Below, piece after piece: positions 21,403-31,666 of a stretch of 64,000 bases of DNA. Each line of letters opens with the position of its first letter. The first letter of the stretch is position 1. This DNA is from Endocalyx cinctus (Eukaryota; Ascomycota; Sordariomycetes; Amphisphaeriales; Apiosporaceae): positions 2,704,315 through 2,768,314 of the forward strand of contig BCKC01000003.1 in NCBI GenBank assembly GCA_001600455.1, written 5' to 3'. A program made the position numbers and the translations under genes. The notes under the pieces are model-generated. The model had not been told where the DNA came from, ran no database searches, and saw nothing but the letters and a program-made list of their open reading frames with translations.

Positions 21403-23543
21403 TCATTTCTTTCTTCTGTTTGCGCGGTTCGATAATTTTAGCGACGGTAATAGGTTTGCTACTAGGCTACTCATGAAGAGACTGGGAACAGTTAACGGCC
21501 AAAACAGGAGTAAGACCGTTATGATCAGCCTGTTCCTTGTCGTGTGCCCGAAAAGCATAGCTAATAGGAGTCCAGTGGCGAACGAAATGTTAGTTAAACC
21601 AAATATCAGGATTCCGGGAGCCCCAGGAGCTAATGGAATCCTACTATATATCAACGGATAAACGACTACCAGGACAAGGATATTAAGGACAAATATGAGA
21701 CACCACCATATCTCTTTCTTGACCCATTGCATAAGATCTGTACGAATGCTATAGTCGATATGGGAGAGTGGTGTATCAAAAGAAACCGAACCACCTTTTA
21801 ATTTGGTGTTAATTTCTTTGCTAAGTTGCCGTTTCGTATGTATCTTGACGTTGATGTGAAGACGACCAAACTCTTTCCTCATTGCGGATGCTAAAGTAAG
21901 GATGCATCCCCATCCCTCTGGTATTTTTGTTTCACATTGTCGGGTTAATTTGGCCTGGGCGCAAAGCCACATAATCCATAGACCGATAGACCAGATCAGC
22001 AGTAATGTGATGTCTATAACACCCTGCAAAAATGAAAAGCCCCATTGAAAAACCTTTTTATCCCAGCTACATTAGTTCGAAAATTACGATTATAGACGGA
22101 GATTACTCACATTAGGGAGAGCCTGACAAATCGCTCGCTGCTGTATATCCCGGATTGTGTAGGTTTGATTGTTTAGTATGAAAAGTAAATTTGAAAAATC
22201 AGAGATGCAATGTGTGTGTCCTGGACAGGCTGAAATATTTAGTAGCGGACTGGCAAGGTGGATATCACCCCAAATGGATTCTTTTTCCTTGGGATAATCA
22301 TCGTTGCCATACGTGTCTAAATCTAGGAGATAATCAATTCATTACCCCAACTGAATATGGTCAATGGGAGTGAAAACTAACATCGCGATACATGCCCAAT
22401 AGTTGTATCTTCACTATCAAAGTCATGATAAGTAAATTCGCTTTCATCGTATGCAAGTCCTCTATCACGTGAAGGGAAGAAGTGGAATCCGTAACAGTAT
22501 GTCTCGGGGATAAAATAGTTAGTGACAACAAGAGGGTCTCCTAATTTCAAGCATGGATAAGCTTCAAAGAACCATATTTACCAAACTTGGTAGCATTATT
22601 ATCCTTACCGTTAATCTGATGGTCGGGAACATAAAAGTCTCTTTCGAGACCCACTCTCCAACCGTCGTGAATTATATACGCGGCGTGGCCGAACTTCGCA
22701 TATGGAACGTAGCTATCGTTGAAGTCTTTCACCACAGCCTGCGTTGCTGGCGTATAGCCAGTCAAGGATCCAGCAATTGTTGGCCAACTCAAAACGAATA
22801 TCATAGTCCAGATTACGAAAATTATCGAAGGTCTTCCGGGACTGTTTCCGAATAGATAGTTCTTAACTAATCGATATATTGAGAAAATAGAGGGGCTGCT
22901 TTGGAGATATATAGTAAAGAATGTGCTATAGGTAACGGGTCGCGTCACCATAGAGGCTGCAAAGTGAGCTGTGAAAACCTTCCATGAGAAGAAAGCGAGA
23001 ATTGCTTGGCCGCCGCGCCCAACAACCTGTTAATTATAGTTAATCCATATACTTATCATGAAACTATCCAGATACGCAGAATTGGCTTACAACATCCCAA
23101 GATATATCAATTATCTTTGCAGTCGTAAATGATAAGTACCCAAATCCGATAGTGACTTGAAAAAAGCTTCGGATATCCCAGAAATTTTGATTTCGGTCGA
23201 AAATATCAAACGAGCCGTCTGATCGGCACGCCGATTTTGAATTTGATAAGTCCTCATGGTACGAAGACTGGTTGAGAAACGATGCACTGGTGGTGAATAG
23301 TATTGTGAATAAAAGCAGAAGGAAAACCCCAATTATCCATAGGAAAAAGAGCGAGCATTTCAACCCCCGAAACCAGCTTGATCGTAAATCTGATAATGCT
23401 GTTCCTTGAACTCCGGTATGTTCTTGGGATTTAGATGCCAATTCAATCGTTGGAAGGGTCTGGTCCTCCGCGATAGGTGTATCTAGGCAGAGAGAATCAA
23501 GAGACAAATGCGAAATCAGTTTCTCCCTAGTAGGAAAATGCAT
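21403..23543 (-). CDS. multi-pass membrane protein of an uncharacterised fungal family
   Basis: Five exons were deduced (minus order): 23543-23091, 23026-22582, 22540-22382, 22229-22111 and 22053-21403, giving 608 residues, all in frame. The start is ATG 23543. Hydrophobic segments suggest about seven membrane helices: one near residue 70, several in WTMIFVLSWPTIAGSL and similar stretches, and a C-terminal group. Motifs shared by a widespread ascomycete family without a functional name are present: WDVVGRGGQ, VTYSTFFTIYLQ, a YCYGFHFFP segment, YHDFDSEDTTIGHVSR and a late QWGFSFL entering a helix. Intron 3 uses a GTTAGT donor, and the small fourth exon (119 nt) is recovered only by joining. 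I recognise the family pattern but know no function. Confidence 0.78.
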
Positions 23544-24027
23544 CGTCAAAGGGAGCTCATAGGTTATAGCTGAGCAGAAAGTATGCTATTTTTGATAAGC
23601 CAGAGATTTATGTGTACTATTCATAAATGTAAGGTTAGAAGAAAAGAAAGAAAGGAAATGACTCGGAAAGAAAAGGAGGAGGAAAAGGGGGTTCCAAGGC
23701 TTTCCAGCTGCTGAAGTAATGCGATAAGAGGATCGCCACGATACAGTACGCTTTGTACGGCGGGGGAAGGGGGGATGATGATAATCAAGCATTACACAGT
23801 CGGCAAAAGGGCTCGCGCATCGACCCCAATGCCACTAGAATTTACTTATTTTATACTTTACTTTTCTTATCACGTAGAATAATTTATAATATTTATATCT
23901 TAAATACACGCCTAAAAACAGAAAAGCGAGGAGAGTGTAATACTTTTTTTTTGTCTTGATCATGAAATATGTTACTTGAAAAAAGAAAAGAATCACAAGT
24001 ATTCCCCTATTAATCTGCTTGTCTTGC

Positions 24028-24060
<33 letters not shown>

Positions 24061-24740
24061 CATGATATAAATATTAATTACATGGGTTATACATAGAGAG
24101 TAAAGTAAGTAATTGTTGGTAGTATTGGGGTCGGTACGCAAGCCATTTGGAGACTTTGGCAGCAGTGGGCCTTTTCAAGACCCGCGATGTTTCAGCCAAA
24201 TTACTCCAACGGAGCCTTGGGGTTCATCTGAAGATGTATATCAAACTGCGGAGGAAAAAAAAAACAGAGGAAAAGAAACGAAAGCATCCAATAATTATAG
24301 TAAACGCCTAATGGAGTAAAATCGTGTAACAACATCATTTATATTAGGTGTCTCATTTCAGTGAATTTTGTTTATGCGGACATATTGTCTAATTGGGTAC
24401 ATCTGTGCTTAAGACGACACTGGGTGCCTATGCCAGCCACTAATGGGTGCCATTTAATGTCCGCGCCCATTACACCTCCGGCTTAACACAGCCATCTTTG
24501 AAGGTGATGATTTCCATCTTCTTACTACATGTCCTTATTTTTCACGGTGAAAACTTCCTGTAGGCTAGTTTACATGCCATCGAAAGGGGGAGTTTTTCTG
24601 ATTTAAAACACATCGAAACTGTATGTGAATCCACTAAATTACCCTGATCACGATGTTGTAGACTATATATACTACGAATGGTTTGTATTCTTTTAAGTGG
24701 ATTTTTTTCCCCGTATTCGAATTGTTTTAGTCTAGTGAGC
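23544..24740. other. intergenic, AT-rich
   Basis: Spacer with a T29 run at 24032-24060 and several purine-rich tracts. No gene was accepted; the 60-70 codon frames here are low-complexity. Confidence 0.6.
24032..24060. repeat. T29 homopolymer
   Basis: Twenty-nine consecutive T, the longest homopolymer in the window; its exact length may be uncertain in an assembly. Confidence 0.85.
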
Positions 24741-25379
24741 TTATTTATCCTCTAGCTTTTCGAGCATCGAAACAACTTGGCTGCACTTAGCTTCTTGAGC
24801 GTATGCTATGGGGTCCATTGGAATATGCCCAAGACTCAAGTGGGGGCTGGGTATAGTAGGGTCAGCCCCTTTGGATATCAACCACGTCATAATTGGAACT
24901 ACATTTTGATACCGAGCCGCGTAGTACAGGGGAGTGTCCCAATATATAATCGCATAATTAAGCGGGCGCTTGTTGGTATCTATGGCATTTACGTCCATTC
25001 CGCGCTCCTTCACTAAATAGCGTAGCACCTCGAAGTACCTTTTCTTTTCTTCCGCATGAAGATCTCCCTCTATTATAATATATTCCGGATCTACGCCGAT
25101 GGCGGCTGCTGTTTCCGCGGCCAAGTGTAGCGTGCCTCTACTCGGTTTTGCCCCTCTCTCCTCGAGAAACCTATACATCAAAAGGGTACCAAACGCAGCG
25201 CAAGTCTTCAGCAGTGGGGGCGGCCTAGAGTACCTATCTTCCTCGTCAAGCATGTATATCGGTAGAGAGGTTGAGCCTTCACTCAGAATGTGTCGAAACG
25301 TCTCAAGCCGGCATTTCTCATATTTTTCTTCCGACGATGAGAAGAATTCCCGCGCGAGTGTCAATGATTTCTTAAGCAT
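24741..25379 (-). CDS. ankyrin-repeat protein, possibly 5'-truncated
   Basis: A 212-residue frame from ATG 25379. Ankyrin-type units are visible: RGTLHLAAETAA, then YFEVLRYLVKERGMDVNAID, and a clear copy DTPLYYAARYQNV-(x)-WLISKGADPT. The frame stays open upstream of the ATG to a TAA near 25450, and no acceptor site was found there. The gene may therefore start at this ATG, or it may be the remaining 3' part of a longer ankyrin protein. The next 300-600 bp upstream hold another broken frame, which favours local decay. Ankyrin repeats mediate protein binding; no enzymatic domain is attached. Confidence 0.6.
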   Translation of the reverse strand: MLKKSLTLAREFFSSSEEKYEKCRLETFRHILSEGSTSLPIYMLDEEDRYSRPPPLLKTCAAFGTLLMYRFLEERGAKPSRGTLHLAAETAAAIGVDPEYIIIEGDLHAEEKKRYFEVLRYLVKERGMDVNAIDTNKRPLNYAIIYWDTPLYYAARYQNVVPIMTWLISKGADPTIPSPHLSLGHIPMDPIAYAQEAKCSQVVSMLEKLEDK

Positions 25380-25674
25380 AGTAACAGATTCCTGCTTGAT
25401 GGCTTCCTCACTGACTATGTAGGCGTTGTGTTCTGCCGTCCACGTTGATTAGGTAAATAGATAGTCTTCGTTATCGGTAGAAGTTGAATTCTAATATATA
25501 CCGGACCAGAGAACTTATTTCGTAATATACAGAAGAAACTTGTATAATATATATACTACTCATAAAATATCAAAAATGGGAAAACTTTGAATAAAATGCA
25601 AATACAGTATATGTATGCAATAGGCCATCTTCAAAAAGAAAAAGAAAAAGGGGGGTAACCACATGCTTTCTACG

Positions 25675-25962
25675 TCATCTAGACGTACTAAAAGAGACAT
25701 GAAGCATGGGTGAGTTTTTGAGGTCTGCTAGAGATGCATCTAGTCTATGAATACTGGACGACGTGAATCTTGTTCGTAAATGCTGAAGAGTTTCGAATGC
25801 TTCTCCGGCAACAGTTATGACTTCATCACTCGTTCCCTCAGGCGTTTTCTCAAGTTATGAGAGTTCAGGGTTCATAGCTGCGCCTACAACAATGAGCAAA
25901 ATGTTGGCGCCAATCTTGCCGTTGATAAAATTCGGTCGGATATTTGCGCTGGTTCGAGTCAT
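25675..25962 (-). pseudogene. possible gene relic with one internal stop
   Basis: From an ATG at 25962 the minus strand reads 96 codons of coding-like sequence, interrupted by one TAA after residue 35 (AAMNPELS-stop-LEKTPEGTS). The downstream part (ITVAGEAFETLQHLRTRF) looks like amphipathic helix. The family is not recognised. It could be a remnant of the neighbouring ankyrin-type gene or chance. Confidence 0.3.
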
Positions 25963-26221
25963 AATATCCTAACTATTGGTTGATCAGTAACATCAAGCAA
26001 TAAATAATGGTAATTATTTAAAAGTTATTGTTTCATTTATTCGTAAATAATCAGTAGACAATCTCCATGGAGGTGGGGGAGTAATTACCATATCACTATT
26101 TACACAATCGAATAGTGTATGTACACTCAATTCTTGCTACTTAGCTCTTCTTTCTGATGATTATCTGAGCGGTTGTGTCTCATTTAGTCATCCTTTTGAC
26201 AGATTCCACTTCCGTCCACGT

Positions 26222-27058
26222 TCAAAACACCTTGCAACTCGTCTTTTTATATTCTGCCATCCACTTATCTGCTTCCTCGTCTCCGGCATCACGATCGTAA
26301 AACTGCTCCACGAGCCAATCGATCACTTCGCCGTTAGGAGAGAACAGCACGTTCCTGTGGCGAGCCATGCGCCAGTAATTCATCGAACGAGCCGAGATGC
26401 AACCCGAACCCATGGTATCGCAGACCAACTTCACACCGTCGTAAAACTCGGCGGCTTCCTCGTCCATGCGGAAGACGCGCAGGCACCGGATGATGCGGCT
26501 GATGCGGAGGTGGTTGTGGTTTTGGTAGTGCACCCAGTTCTGGAGACACGGAAACCCGGCGGTCGGTCGATTGGCGGGAAACAGCATGGCTTTCGTCGTC
26601 TTCTTCTTCTCCTTCTCTTCCAAACTCGACGATTCCCCGTTATTATTATTCGTATCCTTATCTTTATCGTTGTTCTCGGCGTCGTTTCCTCTGCTGTTTG
26701 GTATCTCCTTGCGCTCGAGCCCGTAAAAGACTAGCATACGTTCGTAAGCGCGCCGCAGGTTGGCTCTCAGCTCGGGAATATTCCAGAACGCCTCGGCTGT
26801 CACGTGGGTGATCAACGGTGCGTCTAGGTTGGAAGGCGAGATCTCCGGAAGCGGGAAAAGTATTTGGATATAGTCATGCTTCGTCTCTAGATTCCAGTTA
26901 TCCCAAGCGAGTATGTCATCTAACGTTCGGCCGGCAAAGTCTTTGCCCTCGTAGACAGGATCATAGAAATCTAGAATTTGGCAGCGGGTGTCCGGATCAT
27001 TTCTCTGTCTGTTTCTCTGTAGCGCGGCCAAAGATGTGAGATTATACACGTTGGACAT
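26222..27058 (-). CDS. opioid growth factor receptor (OGFr) conserved-domain protein
   Basis: A single exon of 278 residues. The OGFr_N pattern is clear: ILDFYDPVYEG, then LAWDNWNLETKHDYIQILFP with the hallmark HDYIQ-LFP motif, a helix LRANLRRAYERMLVFYGL, and HNHLRISRIIRCLRVFRM near residues 180-200. An Asn/Asp/Lys-rich low-complexity insert (about residues 123-155) interrupts the domain. The domain was named for a vertebrate receptor, but fungal members are simple cytosolic or nuclear proteins without known ligands; the name should not be read as function. The start is the first ATG and the length is typical for fungal members. Confidence 0.85.
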   Translation of the reverse strand: MSNVYNLTSLAALQRNRQRNDPDTRCQILDFYDPVYEGKDFAGRTLDDILAWDNWNLETKHDYIQILFPLPEISPSNLDAPLITHVTAEAFWNIPELRANLRRAYERMLVFYGLERKEIPNSRGNDAENNDKDKDTNNNNGESSSLEEKEKKKTTKAMLFPANRPTAGFPCLQNWVHYQNHNHLRISRIIRCLRVFRMDEEAAEFYDGVKLVCDTMGSGCISARSMNYWRMARHRNVLFSPNGEVIDWLVEQFYDRDAGDEEADKWMAEYKKTSCKVF

Positions 27059-27830
27059 ATTGGCGAGTAGTGTCTGGATTTATTGTGATTCGTTGAAAAT
27101 ATCAGGTATCGGCTAGGATATGAGTAAATGTCTAGGTTTGGATTAGTGAATAGAGAAATATATACTTCCAAGGGCTAATATGTTTCTCGGTGACTGTTTA
27201 TATACTTGTATGTGTCTGAGTGTGTATATATGTAATTATGTGGTATATATTTACGCCGACTCAGTGTTACTTACCTAGTAGGCAAACAAAACCACTTTCC
27301 CCTTTTATTGATGTCTTTCTAGGAATTTGTTTGAAACACTGTTGAAGTAATATAAAATCTTTTAAAAGCCTTTGTTTGATTTTATTGTTCTCCAGCCTTA
27401 AGAGTTCTGCCTGTCATTAATTAGCTTGACCTGTCATATGAATGCTGGCGTTTTCCAGCACACCCAAGTTAAAATAGAATAGTATTTTTTTGTTTGAAAG
27501 GGTATTATTACATTTACTCGTTCCTGAATGTTAGAATAGATAATTCCATTGATTAAAGGAACATTAGATACGACTTTCATTCAAGAGGGAAAGCATCGTA
27601 CCTCCCAGAAAATATGGAGGTGGCTCTACCACGCAGAAATTTGAGGAAGGGCAAATAGGATTCATTACTAATCAAATCTCCAGAACTTGGGTGACAGGAA
27701 ATCCCACTCTTACAATACAGTTTGAAGAACTTAATATGCTTCATCACAAGATTTCTTAATAATTCATGTTTTATTTATTCATTTTCATCTATAGCCAAGC
27801 CCAAACGTCACATCAAGTATAGTATCACTT
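27059..27830. other. intergenic
   Basis: AT-rich spacer between two minus-strand genes, covering the OGFr promoter side and the CLP1 3' end. Nothing further was recognised. Confidence 0.6.
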
Positions 27831-29482
27831 TCAACCCACCAGACTGACCATAGGCTCCGGCCAACTACCCCAGAGCAATGGCCGGTCTCCCAGCCTAGCG
27901 CTAACGGGTGCTAAAACTTTTAATTTACGGCGCTTCTCGTCGACGTCGGTGACATAGACGAAGCCGAACACGCTGGCATCGCGGATGGTTTCGGCACTGT
28001 CGTGTACCGAGGCGTATGCCACGGCAAGCGTGCAGTTTTGCATCATCAGGGACGGTTCCGTTTTCTCTATTGACAACGAGGACGAAGAAGCAGGTTCAGA
28101 CTCCGGGTTGTATGGGTCTTCGTCGTTGGTTTGTGAGCTGGTAGTAGTTGCTAGAAAACGAAGAATGAGCTTCTTGATCCCCAGGAAAGGAGAGGGGAGA
28201 TTACGATACTTACATTCAATAATTCTCCAAATGGACAGCGCAGAGAAATCAATCTGTTGTGTAAACGGACTGAGGGTCGTTCTGGCGTCTCCAAAAAAGT
28301 ATTCACGGATAGCGGCCTCGCGCACGTGCTGCATGAAACCCTCGTCTCTCTCTACGACGCCGCCCGACTTATCTAAGCCGACTACGGTGATACTCTCGTC
28401 TAGAGTGGTCTTCACCCCAGATAACCGCTTCGCAAGCTCGCTGCTGATACGCTCCGAGCCCAGCACCAAGACGATATTGACCGAGAACTCGCGCACTATG
28501 TGCAAAACGTTCTCGTAGCCCACGTCTTTGTTCGCCGAGTTCAAGCCCGCGCTATCAAGCAGCATTCCCGAAGCGCGAACTTCTGGGTCGGCGGCTAGTC
28601 GCGACGTCGCGGCCAGCGCGAGGCGCGTCAGCAGGCGGCGATACGACTGGATGTTGTCCTCCGGCTGCTGCAATCCGAAGTAATAGGCCAGAGGCAGCTT
28701 GACGGGGATAGCGCTCGGTCCCGAGCTCGGGGTTCCACCCCACTCCGTAGTGATGTCCATCAGAGTCGCGAATACTGCGGCGCTCAGGGTGCCGGGCAGG
28801 GCCAGCATGCCCTCGCGACAGTCGGCGTTGACGACGAGGGGCTGGCGACCCATGCGCGTCGCCCAGGCCGTCAACATCTTGACGAGACTGGTTTTGCCCA
28901 CGTTGTGAGGTCCCACGACGAGTACGCGCGGGCCTGTTTTCCCCGAGCTCTTTTGTAGTTGTTCCCGCAGTGCCTCGAGCTTGAAGTGTAGGTTAAGGTA
29001 ACTGACGAGCGGGGTATCATCGGCGGTCAACTCGGATATATAGGCGTCGAAGGAGCCTTCACCAGCAATCTCAAGAGTGCAGCCATGCCAGGTATTTATC
29101 TTGGACTTAGTTGCGACGAACTTGTAGGCGTTATTAGGAGCGAGTTCAGTCCCATCCTTCTCTGCGGTTCCGGTCACGAGCTTAACGGTCAGAGCCGATG
29201 TATGGGGGACTTCGAAGCGGTATTCCCAGAAGGGCTCTAAGCGGAGGGTCGTCGAGGCGGCTGATGTAGAAGACGCAATTCCTCCCGTTCCTGATACTCC
29301 TATTGTTACCCCAGAATTTGAGGATATAGCTGTCGCAGTCGGGGCTGCCTGGACACTAAGAGTTAGTTCCTTTTTTTTTTTTTTTTTCCAAATAGAATTG
29401 ATGAAGATGTTGAATCAGAAGAAAAAAGAAAAAAAAAAGGGCTTACCGATGGAGCTATCTGCCCTAATCCTGGAATAGACAT
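27831..29482 (-). CDS. CLP1: mRNA cleavage and polyadenylation factor CLP1
   Basis: Three exons were deduced (minus order): 29482-29447, 29348-28214 and 28150-27831, giving 496 residues. The 12-residue first exon encodes MSIPGLGQIAPS, and exon 2 continues with LRLEPFWEYRFEV, the conserved CLP1 beginning. The P-loop GPHNVGKTS lies at about residues 158-166, and a conserved C-terminal block runs from FGFVYVTDV through LKVLAPVSARLGDRPL to WGSWPEP. CLP1 is an ATP-binding subunit of cleavage factor IA, linking pre-mRNA cleavage to polyadenylation; some relatives are RNA 5'-kinases, but fungal ones are generally thought to lack that activity. Intron 2 (28213-28151, GTAAGT...CTAG) is 63 nt with no in-frame stop, so retention would add 21 residues without breaking the frame. 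Confidence 0.92.
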
Positions 29483-30324
29483 TTCTCCTTCATTTCATTA
29501 TGGAAGTAGGAGAGGCTGATCTAAGAAAATCGCAATATAATGAATAGAAGATAGGTACTCTCCAGAGCTATTGATTGAAGTTTACAAAGTGGATGGTTGC
29601 AAATAAAATACACCTAGACAGCCAGAACAGCCAGAACAGCCAGAACAGCCTAACAGCCTCACATTTGAGCTGTAGTGGGGCCTTTTAGTGTAAAAGATAC
29701 TTAAAATCGAGACCCACCGGAATTAAATTGGGGGAGGCTACAAGTAATTAGTAGGTAATTGGTAGGTAATATATGACGTTTCAAGTTCCCGCTTCTGCGC
29801 TACTACACACACTACAGTACAGTATCAGAGTGCTATGCAGTAGTACACGGCATGGATACATCTAAGACTTCAACCCTCTTCTCAAATTGATATGTAGGTA
29901 CTTAAGTACTTAGATAGTTAGCTACTAAACAAAGTCAATCACAATGGTGAATGAATGGATAAAAATATTAAATGAGATTCGTCACATTCATAAATAAGAT
30001 AAAATAGAATAGAAAAAAAAAAACTCAAGAGTCCTCTGAGGATCAAGTTTCTATCATATGCTTAAGGTCAGTAGGGCAATTCAGGGGGTATCTTATGCGT
30101 ATTGAGGCAACTCTAGACATTCGTTGTCATAAGGTCTCTTCATTGTTCCTTTTGTTTTTTTCCATCCTCCTTTCCATGCGATCGATCACGATAAAGTGCT
30201 TCTGTACGCCCCGTCCCATCTGTGTTTAATGCATACAAATGAACCCCGGTTTCGCCTATCCCACAATATTGAAATACAAAGACAGAATGGATGATATGAC
30301 GGATCCTTCACATAGAGAATCCAT
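29483..30324. other. intergenic, CLP1 upstream region
   Basis: Contains the AGCCAGAAC tandem repeat at 29620-29658, about 140 bp upstream of the CLP1 start, and a GGTACTTAAGTACTTAG palindromic stretch near 29895. No gene was recognised. Confidence 0.6.
29620..29658. repeat. AGCCAGAAC tandem repeat upstream of CLP1
   Basis: Three exact copies of AGCCAGAAC are followed by AGCCTAAC and AGCC. A related AGCCAGAACAGC occurs at 55602-55613 upstream of CDC73. Confidence 0.85.
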
Positions 30325-31666
30325 TTAGTCCTCCAGGGGAGTTCCATCACTCATTGCCTCGAATATCTTGAGAAGGCTTCTTACTCCCAATAAGATATTT
30401 TCGTCTGGGCCTTGTCCTGGTTGCCAAGTGGCATGCGCGAAATCGATAAGTTTGAGAGAATAGATTTTTGGAAAGCTAGATTCCTCATCCATGTCCGAGT
30501 AGTCAAACTCGTCCGAATCGATATGTGCCGATATCTTCTGCAGCTCGTCTTCATCCATCCCGATGCCACTATCAACCCGGATATTAGAAGTAGGAGCTTG
30601 CTTTGTCGGACGTCTCTCTCGGATCGACGCCTCGGCGCCATCTCTAAGTTCTTTCAAAGCGGCCCTCAGCGCGTCGCCATCTCCTTCAAATACGAAAAGA
30701 AGGCTCGCCGAGAACATTCGTGTCTCGGATGATTCCAGGACTTCCTTCACTCTACAAAGATCTTTGGCAAATAGTCCAGCTATTAACTTGCCAAGGTCGT
30801 CATCTATTCCAGCTGCTTCGTTGAACACGTACTTCTTCAAAGAGTCTAAGATGTTTTTGTCGTTCACGGAGAATCGACCCCAGTCCTTGTCGTAGATTTT
30901 GAAACCTTCTTCGTCTAATTCCGAGTCGTCTTCTGATCCTTGGAACACCCGCATACCAGCTACACGAAAGCCGAAGTTCTGGTGTGTAGTTTCCGCAGTA
31001 ATCTTATCGAACCGTTGTTTCTTCTCGGGCGGCGCGTCATCGGCCCAAAGGCGGAATCCCAGTTTCGCATCCATAATATTCGGCTTCTTGTAGCCGAAAG
31101 AAGCGTTCTCTAACACCACCGCACGGTCCGTGGTGATTTTTCTCGTCCTATTCGGCACCCATTTTGCAGCCTCTCCTTGTGTTATTCCACTAGGTACAGC
31201 AACCACACCCGACTCGGATGCCGAGAGAATGGCTTTTCTCTCGTCGAGGTGGAGGTGAGATCGAATTTCTTCCTTAATGGGTGTAGGGATATCTGCATTC
31301 TCGACGAGGCTGGGTATCTGAGCATGTATCATCGCCTCGTCAGTATTCTCCGTGAGCAATAATGTGCCAATATATAACGGCATTATCTCGGCAAATTCAG
31401 GATGCTCCGAATGCGCTAACTCGTAGAAGTCGACTTCTGATTTGGTGCATGGTTTGATGAATAATTCTCCATCGGCGTCGCACATTGTCCCCGCGCTATC
31501 GAGAGAATTCAAGGTTAGTATCGGAATACAAGGGGGTACATCAAATGGGCAAAACTGACTGGCCAGCGACGGCGTATTGATACTCAACGAGATCATCGCG
31601 TTTTGGAAGCCCTCGGTCTTTTGCCACCCCGTTTTTACTATTCATTGTATCCCGTTTCGACAACAT
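30325..31666 (-). CDS. inositol polyphosphate multikinase (Arg82/IPK2 type)
   Basis: Two exons were deduced (minus order): 31666-31560 and 31495-30325, giving 425 residues. The short first exon ends in QYAVAG and joins through a GTCAGT donor to HAGTMCDADGELFIKPC, recreating the conserved VAGHxGTM segment; the long ORF's own first ATG would instead read through the intron. The family signature PxxxDxKxG is present as PNIMDAKLG (about residues 174-182), followed by the late LIDFAHATW and GPDENILLGVRSLL. Such kinases phosphorylate inositol trisphosphate and higher inositol phosphates with ATP, feeding IP5/IP6 signalling; yeast Arg82 also takes part in transcription control. The closely related IP6-kinase class is an alternative, but the small size favours the multikinase. 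Confidence 0.88.

Noticed and set aside
25940..25962. GGTTCGAGTC resembling a tRNA B-box
   Set aside because: No acceptor, D arm or A-box nearby on either strand.
31541..31596. N-terminus of the inositol kinase read straight from ATG 31596
   Set aside because: That reading passes through an intron; the upstream exon 31666-31560 restores the conserved VAGHxGTM segment.
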